22,878 nt of DNA from the NCBI GenBank assembly GCA_002104905.1, contig MCFE01000970.1, positions 1 through 22,878 of the forward strand, read 5' to 3'. The translations under genes and the position numbers were made by a program. Shown piece by piece: positions 1-9,025 of the stretch; within the stretch, counting starts at the first letter, position 1; every line of letters starts with the position of its first letter. Origin of the DNA: Basidiobolus meristosporus CBS 931.73 (lineage: Eukaryota > Basidiobolomycota > Basidiobolomycetes > Basidiobolales > Basidiobolaceae). The notes under the pieces were generated by a model, which saw only the letters and a list, made by a program, of their open reading frames with translations, had not been told where the DNA came from and searched no databases.

Positions 1-306
1 TCAGGAAAGTCGCACCAACGGGTTCGACCCTTTGAGTTCTACTCAGCCCATGATCAGTCCTTGGATCAGGTGTTGGCAGTTATTGCCGACCCTGGTACCC
101 CATGGCCAGCCTATGCATCCACCGTTATCTTTGAAACTTGGCGCTTGGCCAATAAGGCGCTTGTTATCCGTGTCCTATACGAGGGCAAGGTCGTGCCCGC
201 AAATCCTAACTTGAAGTGCTCTCTTTCAGCATGCCCGATTGAAACCTTCTTAGGCTTCATTGAGAGCTATGTCCCGAAAAACATTGCGACGGAATGTTCT
301 CTATAG
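1..306 (+). CDS. Histidine acid phosphatase-like protein, C-terminal end (partial)
   Basis: The frame is open from the first base of the window to a TAG at 304-306, giving about 101 codons of the C-terminus of a gene that starts upstream. The segment FEFYSAHDQSLDQVL (about residues 12-26) carries the His-Asp pair that in histidine acid phosphatases holds the proton-donor Asp. It is followed by WPAYAST plus an FE pair, then VIRVLYEGKVV, and a late Cys-rich stretch (CSLSACPIETF), all in the order expected for the end of this family. Known members hydrolyse phosphate monoesters and are often secreted; the signal peptide would lie outside the window. An intron 3' splice site could exist near base 1-4 (TCAG) but cannot be tested. 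Base composition is more GC-rich than the rest of the window, as expected for a real host gene beside transposons. Exact substrate is unknown. Confidence 0.72.
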   Translation, partial: SGKSHQRVRPFEFYSAHDQSLDQVLAVIADPGTPWPAYASTVIFETWRLANKALVIRVLYEGKVVPANPNLKCSLSACPIETFLGFIESYVPKNIATECSL

Positions 307-333
307 ACTACTTCGAACTGTCCACTACATTCA

Positions 334-490
334 ATAAATCATTAGGTGAAACCATATAAACCATTTGTGTTCCCACGCACTTCCAGTATCTTCAAAACTC
401 TTACAACAGGTTATGAGCCCCAAGCTGTCACCCCGTGGAAGGTCTACTACTGCTATACTGGAATTTCTCCCTCTGCTGAAAAGTTGGAGG
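334..490 (+). mobile_element. Ty1/copia remnant: LTR tail, primer-binding site and gag start
   Basis: This segment matches, in reverse orientation, the 5' LTR/gag junction of the full-length copia element at 16553-16120. The LTR tail runs 334-408 and ends in TTACAACA. The primer-binding site GGTTATGAGCCC is at 409-420 and is followed by the gag start (ATG within the site) up to the residues AEKLE near 490. The 5' part of the LTR and all later gag-pol are missing. It begins only ~28 bp after the stop codon of the acid-phosphatase-like gene, so its LTR could supply 3' end signals to that gene; this is inference. Confidence 0.75.
409..420 (+). other. Copia primer-binding site (half initiator tRNA-Met type)
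   Basis: GGTTATGAGCCC directly follows the LTR end and is the reverse complement of GGGCTCATAACC, the anticodon stem-loop of eukaryotic initiator tRNA-Met. It is identical to the site in the full-length element at 16193-16204. Confidence 0.7.
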
Positions 491-700
491 AGTTAAGTGT
501 ACTGTGAATATTGATCATACCTCACTCAAGTATTCTCATCCAGAAAGTAATGTCTTGGAGAACGCCAAGTTGGAGTAAATATATTCAGGAATCTGAGTTG
601 GAGATTGTCTATTGCCCTAAGAAAAACAATACAGTTGCTGATGCCTTATAAAGACTGGAACAAGTGGCACAACTTAAATTGGTACATGAGTTACATTGTG
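491..700 (+). pseudogene. Ty3/Gypsy pol remnant: end of the RNase H domain
   Basis: One frame reads WSKYIQESELEIVYCPKKNN followed by TVADAL, a stop (TAA where Ser is expected) and RLEQVAQ. This is the characteristic end of a Gypsy RNase H domain, where the consensus runs Arg-Trp, a hydrophobic strand, Tyr-x-Pro-Gly-Lys-x-Asn and Ala-Asp-Ala-Leu-Ser-Arg. A preceding piece in another frame (VNIDHTSLKY) resembles the upstream T/V-D-H-x-S-L-K segment, so at least one frameshift and one stop are present. It is sandwiched between a copia remnant and a DNA-transposon fragment. Whether it belongs to the same family as the Gypsy element at the right end of the window cannot be decided, because they cover different domains. 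Confidence 0.62.
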
Positions 701-1016
701 GTAAGGGCACCATGCAAAAGCTGTTGGAAAAAAATTACATCTCAGATTTCACAAAAAACTTTGTCAAAGGTTTTCATTCCAACAGTCCCTAAGTTGCTTT
801 TGGTAGGTTCTCTGCTGTTTCTGTCACCTCATGATCCTGAGCACTCAATCATCCCTTATGTTAACGAACACTGATTGGCTATTGCCTTTATTGCACACTC
901 CTTACTTCCTGACTCAACCAATGCCCTTACTTTTCATGCATACAAACTAGTTTATTTCTGTTGTATATTCAGTTGTAGCTCAATTGTAGATTATGCTGAC
1001 CTATACTGGTCCCTAT
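701..1016 (-). mobile_element. DNA transposon fragment F: 3' terminal region of ORF2 side
   Basis: The + strand here resembles 1690-2000, 2746-3055 and 18980-19275, which are the 3' end and untranslated tail of ORF2 in copies A, B and C. Shared landmarks are ACACCATGCAAA-like text near 710, the TTGGCTATTGCC block near 875, and the CTGACCTATA block near 987. The fragment is cut at 1016 by a copia LTR. Small open frames across it are translations of this repeat and are not listed as genes. Confidence 0.65.
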
Positions 1017-1365
1017 TGTTGTAAAAAGTTGTTATTCCATCCAAATATTCCCCTAACTTTGTCACTTGGATCATTTCCTACAAATCTTGGAGAATACTTA
1101 CCAGATTCCTTGTGGGGATTCACCTGGGAAATTTTTACTAAAACACCAGGTACCAATAACATCTCAATTCTCAAAGCTGTCCAAGCTGCCACAAACTTTG
1201 CACACATGCTCTTGGGACCTTCCTAAGCATATCATCTATGTGTACCTTGCCAAGACCATGCCCAAGTACAAATATTACTTATACATTCAATAGATCATTC
1301 AGTGAAAATCACATAATATACTTGTTTGCCCAATCACTTCCAATATCTCCAAAACTCTTACAAAA
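1017..1365 (+). repeat. Copia LTR, old copy (349 bp)
   Basis: It has the same length as both LTRs of the full-length element. On its own strand it keeps the AATAGATCATT-like region corresponding to the AATAAA polyadenylation signal of the intact LTR, and a TATTACTTATAC region where the TATA-like box is expected. Confidence 0.75.
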
Positions 1366-1625
1366 AGCTATTAGCCCCAAGCTGTCACTTTCTGCAATGT
1401 CTACAACTGCTAATACAGGAGCTTTTCCCCCTGCTGAAAAGTTGGATGTATCATTCTACCTAGTCTAGAAGGTGAAGATGCAGATGCAGATACTGGTACA
1501 GCAAAGAGGCCTTTGGGATATTGCTATGCAAGAAGAATGCCCTCCTAAAAGAATGGGAGAAGCCTTAAAGAAGCAGAAGAAAAGCAAAGTGCTTTAAACT
1601 GCATTTGGCTAAATTCTGATGCTAG
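1017..1625 (+). mobile_element. Ty1/copia remnant: complete diverged LTR, PBS and 5' gag
   Basis: A full 349-bp LTR (1017-1365) starts TGTTGTAAAAAG and aligns end to end with the reverse complement of the LTR at 16205-16553, although clearly more diverged. The expected end TTACAACA is here TTACAAAA. The primer-binding site follows at 1366-1377 in degenerate form (AGCTATTAGCCC). The gag start then runs through the AEKLD segment and the region equivalent to RGLWDI, with in-frame stops (for example TAG near 1467). Homology to gag stops near 1620-1625, where DNA-transposon copy A begins, so A probably inserted into this copia copy. Confidence 0.75.
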
Positions 1626-2302
1626 GTAAATATTTGCAATGATCCTGTCAAAAGGCCATTGCAAAATTCTAATCCCATGACTAGGTTGTATTGATGCCAT
1701 AAGGACACCATGCAAAGACTGTTACAGAAACTGCACCTCAGATTTCACAAAAAACTTGGTCAAAATTTTAACTGTAACAGCTTAAAAGAGGCTTTTGATT
1801 GGTTCTCTGCCAGTTCCCTCACTTTGCAATCCCAGACACTCATTCTATGCTTGTGTATATATTGGCTATTGCCCCTTTTTGACAATCCTTACTTCCTGAT
1901 TAAAATAATGCCCTTACTTTTCATGCATACAAATTGCTTTCTTTCTGTTGAATCTTAAGTTGTAACTCAGTTGCTAATTGCACTGACCTATATAAGTCCC
2001 TATACCCAATACTAACATAAAGCCCCACCTCACACTCAACAAGTAACTCCATTACAGTCCACCTTTCTACAAGCATTCTTGCCATAATGCCCTTGTTCCA
2101 TAACTTTGGCAGGAACCCCACAGCTTTATGCTGTTATTCATCCACAGGTTGACATAAATCCTGGTCTTCAGCTGGCACAGCACAGTCTAGCATCTCATCT
2201 GCTAGTTTTTGCATTAGATATATGCAATATTTCAGTGCATTTTCTTGAGCACTGCTATTACAGAAGTGCTGCAACCGCTTGGTGTGCCTAATAATGTTCC
2301 AA
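1626..2302 (-). mobile_element. DNA transposon copy A: truncated ORF2 end
   Basis: The left end (about 1626) carries a decayed terminus, with GCAATGATCCTGTCAAAAGG just inside it, matching the ends of copies B, C and D. About 295 bp separate this end from the ORF2 stop, as in the other copies. Homology to ORF2 breaks at 2302, within the codons before HTKRLQHF, where the ~345-bp repeat begins. Confidence 0.68.
1921..2302 (-). pseudogene. ORF2 C-terminal fragment (copy A), transposon partner protein of unknown function
   Basis: The minus strand encodes HTKRLQHF, SSAQENAL, KLADEMLD, AVPAEDQ, then a stop (TAA) where other copies have Gln, and continues in the same frame with FLPKLWNKG, MELLVECEVGL and IGYRDLYRS to a TGA at 1923-1921. 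The order and spacing match the C-terminus of ORF2 in copies B, C and D. Only one in-frame stop interrupts this part. I recognise no domain. The start lies outside the fragment. Confidence 0.62.
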
Positions 2303-2642
2303 AACCCTATGAGAAATCTCAAACTTAGAATTCATTGGATTCTCAGCTGAAATTCAGCTGGTATTCTAATGGTAGTTTGCTGGTATTCAGCTGCTGCTCT
2401 TGGTTCAAAATTTCAGATGCAACTTTTGATGGAAGTAATGGGTAGCTAATTACCAAACTTGGCATGGATGCTAGTTGGCCTAGTCTCCTCCTGCAGAGTT
2501 TGTTGGCTTGCCTGCCCATTGGCTAACAACAGAGATATTGAGAGTTGTCAATCTTAAGAAACTTGGAATTCAGTTGATATTATGATGGTATTTTGCTGGC
2601 CTTTTCATAATTTTTCTCTCTTAGGGAAAATTGCATTGTAGG
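2303..2642 (-). repeat. Left arm of a ~345-bp inverted repeat flanking transposon copy B
   Basis: This is an inverted copy of 8400-8746. The outer end reads CCTATGAGAAATCTCAAACT, against CCTTGTGAAAAATCTCAAAC on the opposite strand of the right arm. Both arms contain two direct subrepeats of the type GCCAGCAAAATA...ATAATA...GAATTCCAAGTTT and the core TGACAACTCTCAATATCTCTG (read on the strand of the right arm). Repeated subterminal motifs are typical of CACTA-type transposon ends. No matching target duplication is visible at the outer edges. Confidence 0.68.
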
Positions 2643-2672
2643 CATATTGATAGTCCCTATGAAAAATTATCG
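2643..2672 (+). repeat. Terminal inverted repeat, ORF2 side of copy B
   Basis: CATATTGATAGTCCCTATGA and the following bases match the element end at 10108-10134 (CACTTTAAGTCCCTATGAAA) and, inverted, the end near 16952-16968. The element end lies ~300 bp beyond the ORF2 stop, as in copies A, C and D. Confidence 0.55.
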
Positions 2673-3639
2673 TTATGATCATGTCAAAAGGCTGTCACAA
2701 ATTCTAAGTCCTGTGACTAAGAGGTAATGATTCCACCAGGACCTCATGCAAGGACCATCAAGAAATAATTGCACCCCAGATATCATAAAAAACTTAGCCA
2801 AAATTTTTCATCACAACAATATAAAAGTGGCTTTTGATTGGTTCTCTGCCAATATTCTCACTTTTCATTGCAGAAACTCTATCACCTCCTACAGTTGTGC
2901 ACATTGGTTGGCTATTGCCTCTTTTTTGCACTCCTTATTATCTCACTCATCTGTTTCTCTTACTTTTCATGGAGACAAATTGATTTATTTCTGTTGAAAC
3001 TTCAGTGGTACCTCAATTGCCAACTGTATTGACCCATACAAGTCCCTATACCCTATACTAACATTAAGCCCAACCCCATACTCAACAAGTAACTACATTA
3101 AAATACACCACTCAACAAGTTTTTATGCTGTAATGCTCTGTTGCCACAACTTTTGCAGGAACCCTACAGCTTTAAACCATTGTTTGTTTACTGGTTCCCA
3201 TACATCCTGGTCTTCAGCCAGCACTACAAGGTCTAGCTCCTCATCTACCAGTCTTTGCAATAAGTCCTTGCAATATCAAGTGCATTTTCTTGAGCACTGC
3301 ACTTGAAGAAGTACTGCAACCTCTTGGTGCGCCAATCAATGTTCCTAAATTCCACCAAAGACATTATGAGAGCCTTTTGAGTTCTTGACATCTTTACTTT
3401 GTCTGTCAGTGTGATCTCCACTCTGCCAACAATGGAGGATGTGGCAGCTATGGTAGGTAAATTGCCTTTCTCTGCAAACTCATCTACCTCACTGGAGTGT
3501 AGCTCAACTGGCTGTGCTTCCAGCTCTTGTGAAAGCAGATGTTTTATTGTTGGTAATTTCTCTTGGCTATGATGGGATTCAGTCTGTTCTGAGCTCACAG
3601 CGTTAAGTGGCAAGAGCTGCAGTTTTTTTCTTGTGTTTC

Positions 3640-4065
3640 CCTGTCTCTGGCTTGGGTAGACTTTTCCCCCCTAACCATTTCCTTAATCACTGCCAGATCT
3701 TTCCCTGCTACTTTGTCTGAGTGCTCTTGTATTGAACTACATGTTCTCCTTGACAAATGCTGCTTTAATGCATCTGTTTTGGCCTGCTTGTTCCTTGCTG
3801 GCACTTGGCAGGCAAACTGATACTTCTTTCCTGCATATTTGAGCTCTCAGCCCATGCTGTAACAAGCTCCTGAGGTAGCAGCTTGTTTTTGTCACTGCCA
3901 GGTCCTTCACTGTTACTTTTACTGAGTGCTTCTTGAGTAGAACTACACTTTTTCCTTAGTAAATGTTGTGCTGGTGCATTTGTGTCTGCCTGGTTTTCCC
4001 TTATTGGCACTTGTCCAGCTACCTGATGCCTCTTTGACACTTGTTTGTAGCTTTTGGCCCTGCTT
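3640..4065 (-). repeat. Two ~206-bp tandem repeat units inside ORF2 (copy B)
   Basis: The same block recurs at 3755 and 3961 (AAATGCTGCTTTAATGCATC and AAATGTTGTGCTGGTGCATT), each followed by a CTGCCTG/CTGCTTG-rich tail. On the coding strand the units read QHLLRKKCSSTQEAL and QHLSRRTCSSIQEHS. Copy C has three units and copy E two, so unit number varies. Confidence 0.65.
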
Positions 4066-4358
4066 TTGATAGGCCCTTGAGGAGGCTGCTGGATTTTAGC
4101 CATTGCACCCTTGATCTTCTGCCTTTGATAGTTTCTGCTATTCTTGAGATACTTTCTCAGCATACCAATGCTGGCCCAAAATCCATTTGCTTGTTTGCAT
4201 CCAGGATAATGCTTATGGAGCAAGTCAAGCACATTCTGCTTGGCCTTGAGTAACTAATGGTCCCATGGTATGCTGGCCTTAAGGTGTTGGCAAGCTAGAC
4301 TTCTAATGGCCTCTTTGATATTAGCCAACTCTTCATCATTGCACTTAATGGCTTCACA

Positions 4359-4904
4359 TATTGTGAATAGACACAAGGCAGGAGAGTAGGGCTAGGCAAG
4401 GCAGGCACTGGAAAGGACTTAGGTGTGGATCAACAAGGCAATGTGTGTTTCAAAGGCAAGGTGGATTTCCAAGGCAAGGCTGTTTATTCAAGACCTGTGT
4501 TTATCAGACTGAGGAATACATAAGGGGGGATAGGACTATATATACTTTTTGACAATATGGATGCCAAGAGATATTGACTAATACTGATGGGGTTCTGGGG
4601 TGAGGCACAGTAAGTGTGCCAAGATTAAAATATACTAAGAACAAACTAAACTATCACATGGGGATATGTCAGGAGTTGACTGATCATGTGACCAGGTAAT
4701 ATGACATGTAATTATCATATAAGGTATGGGACTACATAAATTCCAATGGGAAGCTTCCATATAATGTTCCATTGTGTAACTTTGACTTGGAACTTTCAAG
4801 AAGTTGCTAGAATGTAGTAGAGCTTTCTAGAAGGAACTTGGATTTCTTTGCTGACTTGATTTGGCCTGATAATTGGAGGATAGGGATGACATGTGATCAT
4901 GACA
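4359..4904 (-). mobile_element. Solo LTR (546 bp) inserted in ORF2 of copy B
   Basis: Comparing copy B with copy C shows an extra block in B exactly here: C reads straight from GCTTCACAG to the following ORF2 sequence, while B has TCACA at 4354-4358 and again at 4905-4909 around the block. The 5-bp duplication is perfect. On the minus strand the block starts TGTCATGATCACATG and ends CTATTCACAATA. It holds a TATA box (TATATATA, 4537-4544) and, ~50 bp further, an AATAAA (4488-4483), the expected U3-R-U5 order. There is no internal coding sequence, so recombination between two LTRs probably removed it. The 3' end lacks the canonical CA if the duplication is set this way. Confidence 0.7.
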
Positions 4905-5610
4905 TCACAGATCCTCAATGTCCTGTGACTTTTAGGCTTTTTCATAAACACTACACTTTCTCCCTTGCATACTGTGATAGGTTTTTCTGTGGGCTTTATC
5001 TTTGGGCACTGTTGTTGTGCTTCAAAGACTGTACAGTATTCCTCTGCTGTTACATTGGGAAATGACTTAATTTTTTGGCTGTGGCATTGATCTACTTGAG
5101 TTCCATCTCTGCAGCAAAGATATTGCTTTCACTACATGGGATGTAGATTGCTCTACACATTTTATCCACTTGTCCTGTTTCTGGACTTTTACCTGATTCC
5201 TCTGGGCCATTGCATCTATTCTATCAGCCACTGCACCTAATTGCCTCATCAATGCTTTGGTATGAGCTGACAACACACTTGCTAATACATGTGGTGGTGA
5301 TGTTATGATAGCCATTTGCTGGTCTTCAGTTGAAGATACTGCTTTTGCTACATTCTCATCTGCCTCAGGAATATGGTCAGCTTGCAGCTCTGCAGAGATT
5401 CCCAATTACCTACTTAACAGAGAGCTTAAGGAGTCTGCATTATTCCGTTCAGTGGACACACTGTCCACAGGGCCTTTTTTGGTTATAGCTCTGCTTGTTG
5501 CACTGAGTGTCAAAGCAAGCTGTTGTCCAACTGTTCTTCTGTTGCTGTCAGTGGTGGGGTTTGGTTGGGAACCAGACAACTTTGATTCAACGCTGTAAGA
5601 GAAGAGAAAA

Positions 5611-8070
5611 AGACCATGTGGCATTTGTCACAAGCCATGAAGCATACAGACCACATAGGAAGTATTACAGGGATCATGGCCAGTGTTTTGCCATACAAGT
5701 CATATTTGACCATTCACCAGTCACTACTGTACCAAAAATATCTTGCTGGCCACTTGTTACTTCTATAATGGCATCTGGCTGTACTTGTCACATTGCGTAA
5801 ACTGAATCAGGAGAGTATGTGACACCTTTAGGGGCACCTCAGCCTTCTAAATATGGCACACAGAGTGATAGCTCTGAAGAAGCAGGCTCACTAATGGATT
5901 GTGAGCCCATCTTCCCTAACAACAGTACCCTGCATGAGCCTGGCAAAATCCCTTTATACAATGAGGAAACACCTGTTGAAAAAAATGCCATGGATATTTT
6001 ATGGAATCAAGTGAGCCCAGTAATCCATCTACTTGTGAATGATGTGATGTTGTGGCTAGAGAAGTAGCACATTTTTATTAACATCAGTAGTGGGAGCTTT
6101 GAGGATTTACTACTACTTCTTGCCAAAATCTTCCCAGGATGCAACTTACCATGTACATGGTATAAATGGAAAACTGTCATGTAGCTGGCAACATATGACC
6201 CAGAGACCATCCTGTTACCAGCATGTGTTAGCAGTTGCATGGCATTCACATCAGAAAATGCTACCATTGCAAGGTGTCCAACTTGTCAGGAATCCACCAC
6301 CAAGGGGGGAAAACTTTGTTCACACTCCGGATATATTCCAGTAATACCCCTTATAAAGAAGCTCATGCAGTCTGACAAATAATGCAAAGTTATAAAGTAC
6401 TGCACTAAGTATTCATCAGGCACAAACATATTCAATATATTTGATAGCAAACATTTCAAACAGCTAAGAAGCAAGAGCTACTTTGAAGGTATGTATGACC
6501 ATGACTTTACTTTAGCACCTGATGGATTCTCATCAAACATGGACTCTACCAGCAAATCCTGCTGGACACTGATTCTCATCAACCTGAATCTGCTGCCTAT
6601 CTTACAGCATCAGAGAAAAATCTGATGGAAGTCTCACTGGTATCTGGGCCTAAATTACCATCCAACCTGCATAGCTACCTGTATCCATTGCTGGATGAAT
6701 TTTGTATGCTCTCCAGCAGGATAACAGTAAATGGCCGTCATGTAAAGTGCATATTGTTATATGCATTGGAGATACCCCAGTCATCAACAAGCTAGCTGGC
6801 TTTTCTGGGCACAATGGACTGCATTGCTGTAAAATGTGTGAGATCCAGGGGACTTACTCCATAACTCATGCACATTATTATTACCCAATCACCAACACTA
6901 AAAACATCATCTTTCCGCAGAGTGAGCGTACAGAAGTCAGCATGCAATTGCAGCAAAGTGGGCAGGCTATAGGACATTGGCCAGAATATAGAATTAATTG
7001 GAAACCAGAAATACTTAAGATAGAGGGTATATGTTGGAGCAAAAGCTTTCCACCAGGAGCAATGCATTTGCTTTTCAACAATATCCCTATACTGATGACC
7101 AAGTTGAACATGGGCATTTTAAGCTAACTGAGCCCTTTGAGATACCAGAAAATTCGAATAAATTGGCAAGATATTACAGAGTGTCTGCTACTCTAACTAC
7201 TTCTCACATGCACCAATCCATATTAATACACAAATGCAACAATACAAGTGCAAGGACTGGATGAACTGGATATGTACTATTCAAGTGGCCTTCTGAAGCC
7301 ATTTCTACCAAGAGTACATTGGAAGCATTGTAAGTCATATGTGGACATTGTAGGGATATTTATTCAGAAGCGGATCACCAATGCCAGCTTGATGCATCTA
7401 GAGCTTTTGTGCAAGGCATTTGTGACAGGATTTGAATGGCTATACTACAAACATAAAGCTGAACACATAGATCTCTGCCACTACTGTATCCATTTGCAAC
7501 TCCACCTTACTTGCTGTGTTGAATATATTGGTCATTGCTTCAACTTTTGGAGTTTCCTATGGAGCAGATGTGTGGGGAGATAGGGAGACAAGTCAAGTTG
7601 CAGGTACCACCATATCCCAATCTCATCAAGAATACTACCTTCAAGTCAATCATGGATGTGATTAGTTGGCAGATGGAAGAAAGCAAGGAAGAGCTGGAAA
7701 ATACTGAGGACAGATGTGCCCATGGAGACACCTATGCATATGGCATTAAGTTGCTAAGCAGCCTCAATACATGGGCAATCAGTCAAGTAATGCAAAGTTG
7801 GGTTGGGTGCAACAAGCAACAAATCTTTGTAAGGAAAACTCTACCAAGGTATGCCAGATTTCCCACAGTCACAAGCCAACTTCTACACCATTCAATATGG
7901 AATTCACACTAACAAGTGCAAGAATGCACCCACAAGGGGGACTAGAATCCAGCATGGAGAAGAAATATATAGCCTAAGTACCAAAAACTTCTTGGAGGAT
8001 ATTCAGGAGGTATTCATGGCAGAAGTGGAGACTACAAAGCTTATGTTTGCAAGATGTATATGTTACCAGT
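5611..8070 (+). pseudogene. Tnp2-family transposase (EnSpm/CACTA superfamily), broken
   Basis: Several frames together spell a fungal Tnp2-type transposase. A Cys-x2-Cys (CGIC, 5617-5628) followed by a His-x6-His stretch (HRKYYRDH, 5654-5677) looks like the N-terminal zinc finger. Next come ARCPTCQES and DHDFTLAPDGFSSNMDS (about 6270-6550), ILINLNLLP (near 6580), then the core CIGDTPVINKLAGFSGHNGL (about 6762-6821) with the first catalytic Asp at 6771-6773 and a CCKMCEI knuckle. SFPPGAMHLLF (7044-7076) has Gly where the family has Asp. FWSF is followed after a frameshift near 7553 by MEQMCGEIGRQ with the presumed Glu at 7562-7564. The C-terminus ends near 8070 (MFARCICYQ). Such enzymes excise and insert the element at its inverted repeats. 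At least five frame changes make it a pseudogene. Confidence 0.8.
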
Positions 8071-8399
8071 AATACAAGGTCTATGGCAACATTGCAAGCA
8101 TCACCTTAAAAAGCGGTAATGTTGAGGTGATAGAAGTATGTCAATTGCAGCAAATGTGTGTGTTTGTCAAGGTTAGCAAGCAGGGGGCCATAGTAATTTT
8201 TAATTTAAACTACATGTGGAATACCCAAGGTAGTAGTGGGTAAGCAAATAAAGAGGGATGATTCTACAGTGGAATATACAAATTGCAAAAGGGGAGGTAG
8301 AAAAAGGAAATACCATTTGGTAAACTGGTACAGTTGCATAACAGTGTTGCAATACTTTGAGGAGTATTGAAAGTAATATGGAGAATTAGAAGATTTACA
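8071..8399 (+). other. 3' flank of the Tnp2 transposase in copy B
   Basis: There is no ORF of note. The stretch to about 8345 is transposon sequence, because it is repeated in inverted orientation at 10490-10770 in copy D; landmarks are GGGGAGGTAGAAAAAGGAAA and the TACCATTTGGTAAA block. From about 8345 the two copies no longer match. Confidence 0.6.
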
Positions 8400-8746
8400 T
8401 GTTATGCACTTGCAGATTTACCCTAAGAAAAAGAATTAAGTAAAGGCCAGCAAAATAACATCATAATACTAGCTGAATTCCAAGTTTCTCAAAAATGACA
8501 ACTCTCAATATCTCTGTTGTTAGCTTATGAGCAGGCAAGCAAACAAATTCTCCAGGAGGTGACTAGACCATCTATCATCCAGGCCAAATTTGGTAGTTAG
8601 CTGCCCATCACTTCCATTATAAATTGCATTTGAAATTTTGAATCAAAAATACCAGCTGAATACCAGCAAAATACCATTAGAATACTAGTTGTATACTAGC
8701 AGAAAATCAGATGAATTCCAAGTTTGAGATTTTTCACAAGGTTATC
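8400..8746 (+). repeat. Right arm of the ~345-bp inverted repeat flanking copy B
   Basis: It is the inverted partner of 2303-2642. Subrepeats are at 8437-8480 (GCCAGCAAAATAACATC ... GAATTCCAAGTTT) and 8663-8730 (ACCAGCAAAATACCATT ... GAATTCCAAGTTT). Both arms point the same end outward, so this is a long inverted repeat and not two halves of one split element. Confidence 0.68.
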
Positions 8747-9025
8747 AATCAAATGCATGATATTTATACTTTTGATGAAGTAGAGCAATTAATGATGCAG
8801 AGTCTGCTAACAAAGATTCCAAGAATATGTGTGCAAAGTTTGGGGGCTTTTGGACAACTTTGAGAAAGATCATATTCTGGTTACCTGATAATTTTGTGAA
8901 AATTTCTGAGTAAATCCCAACAAGAAATCTGGTCAGAACAGAATGCTGATCAAAGAATAAGATATATGTGAATACGTTAGCATGAGTATTTAGGTGACAA
9001 CTTAATAAATACTACACTCCCACTC
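8747..9025 (-). mobile_element. Diverged copia LTR fragment with polypurine tract
   Basis: The + strand aligns with positions ~70-349 of the LTR at 11871-12219: TATTTATACTTTT, TGTGTGCAAAGTTTGGGG, GGACAACTTTGAGA and AGTAAATCCCAACAAG-type blocks occur in the same order. The LTR ends at 9016 and is followed by CTCCCACTC (9017-9025), the same polypurine tract, read on the minus strand, that borders the full-length element. It is therefore the 3' LTR of a minus-strand copia relative whose first ~70 bp are missing. Confidence 0.7.

Larger units (their letters stand above)
2947..5624 (-). pseudogene. ORF2 (copy B), transposon partner protein of unknown function
   Basis: This is the longest version of ORF2, broken by stops, frameshifts and a solo LTR. 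Read in order on the minus strand, the N-terminal part (5624-5067) is Ser/Thr/Gln-rich and ends in a likely coiled coil (ALMRQLGAVADRIDAMAQRN). The part near 4350-4090 holds CEAIKCNDEELANIKEAIRS and HKHYPGCKQANGFWA, followed by a strongly basic stretch (RKYLKNSRNYQRQKIK). Two ~69-residue tandem repeats with basic, Gln-rich composition lie around 3640-4060. The C-terminal part from 3613 contains RLQYFFKCSAQENAL. No known domain was recognised; the coiled coil and basic tracts would fit a DNA-binding or transposase-assisting role, which is inference. The exact start is unknown because the 5' end overlaps, antisense, the zinc-finger region of the transposase. Confidence 0.6.
2643..8399. mobile_element. 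DNA transposon copy B (EnSpm/CACTA-like): divergent ORF2 and Tnp2 transposase
   Basis: The left terminus is recognisable at 2643-2672, with TAGTCCCTATGAAAAATTAT inside it. ORF2 runs leftward from about 5624 to the TGA at 2949-2947; the Tnp2 transposase runs rightward from about 5611 to about 8070. The two genes are head-to-head. A later solo LTR (4359-4904) sits inside ORF2. The right terminus is not clean: sequence shared with copy D ends near 8345, and the ~345-bp inverted repeat starts near 8400. Both genes are broken, so this copy is not autonomous. Confidence 0.66.

Noticed and set aside
605-1468. Several plus-strand open frames of 75-89 codons
   Set aside because: They run across the copia LTR, gag remnant and transposon tail; the same DNA is repeated elsewhere with different frames open.
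5507-5800. A 97-codon frame with several Cys as a separate small protein
   Set aside because: It spans the antisense of ORF2 and the zinc-finger part of the transposase; the meaningful residues are divided over two frames.
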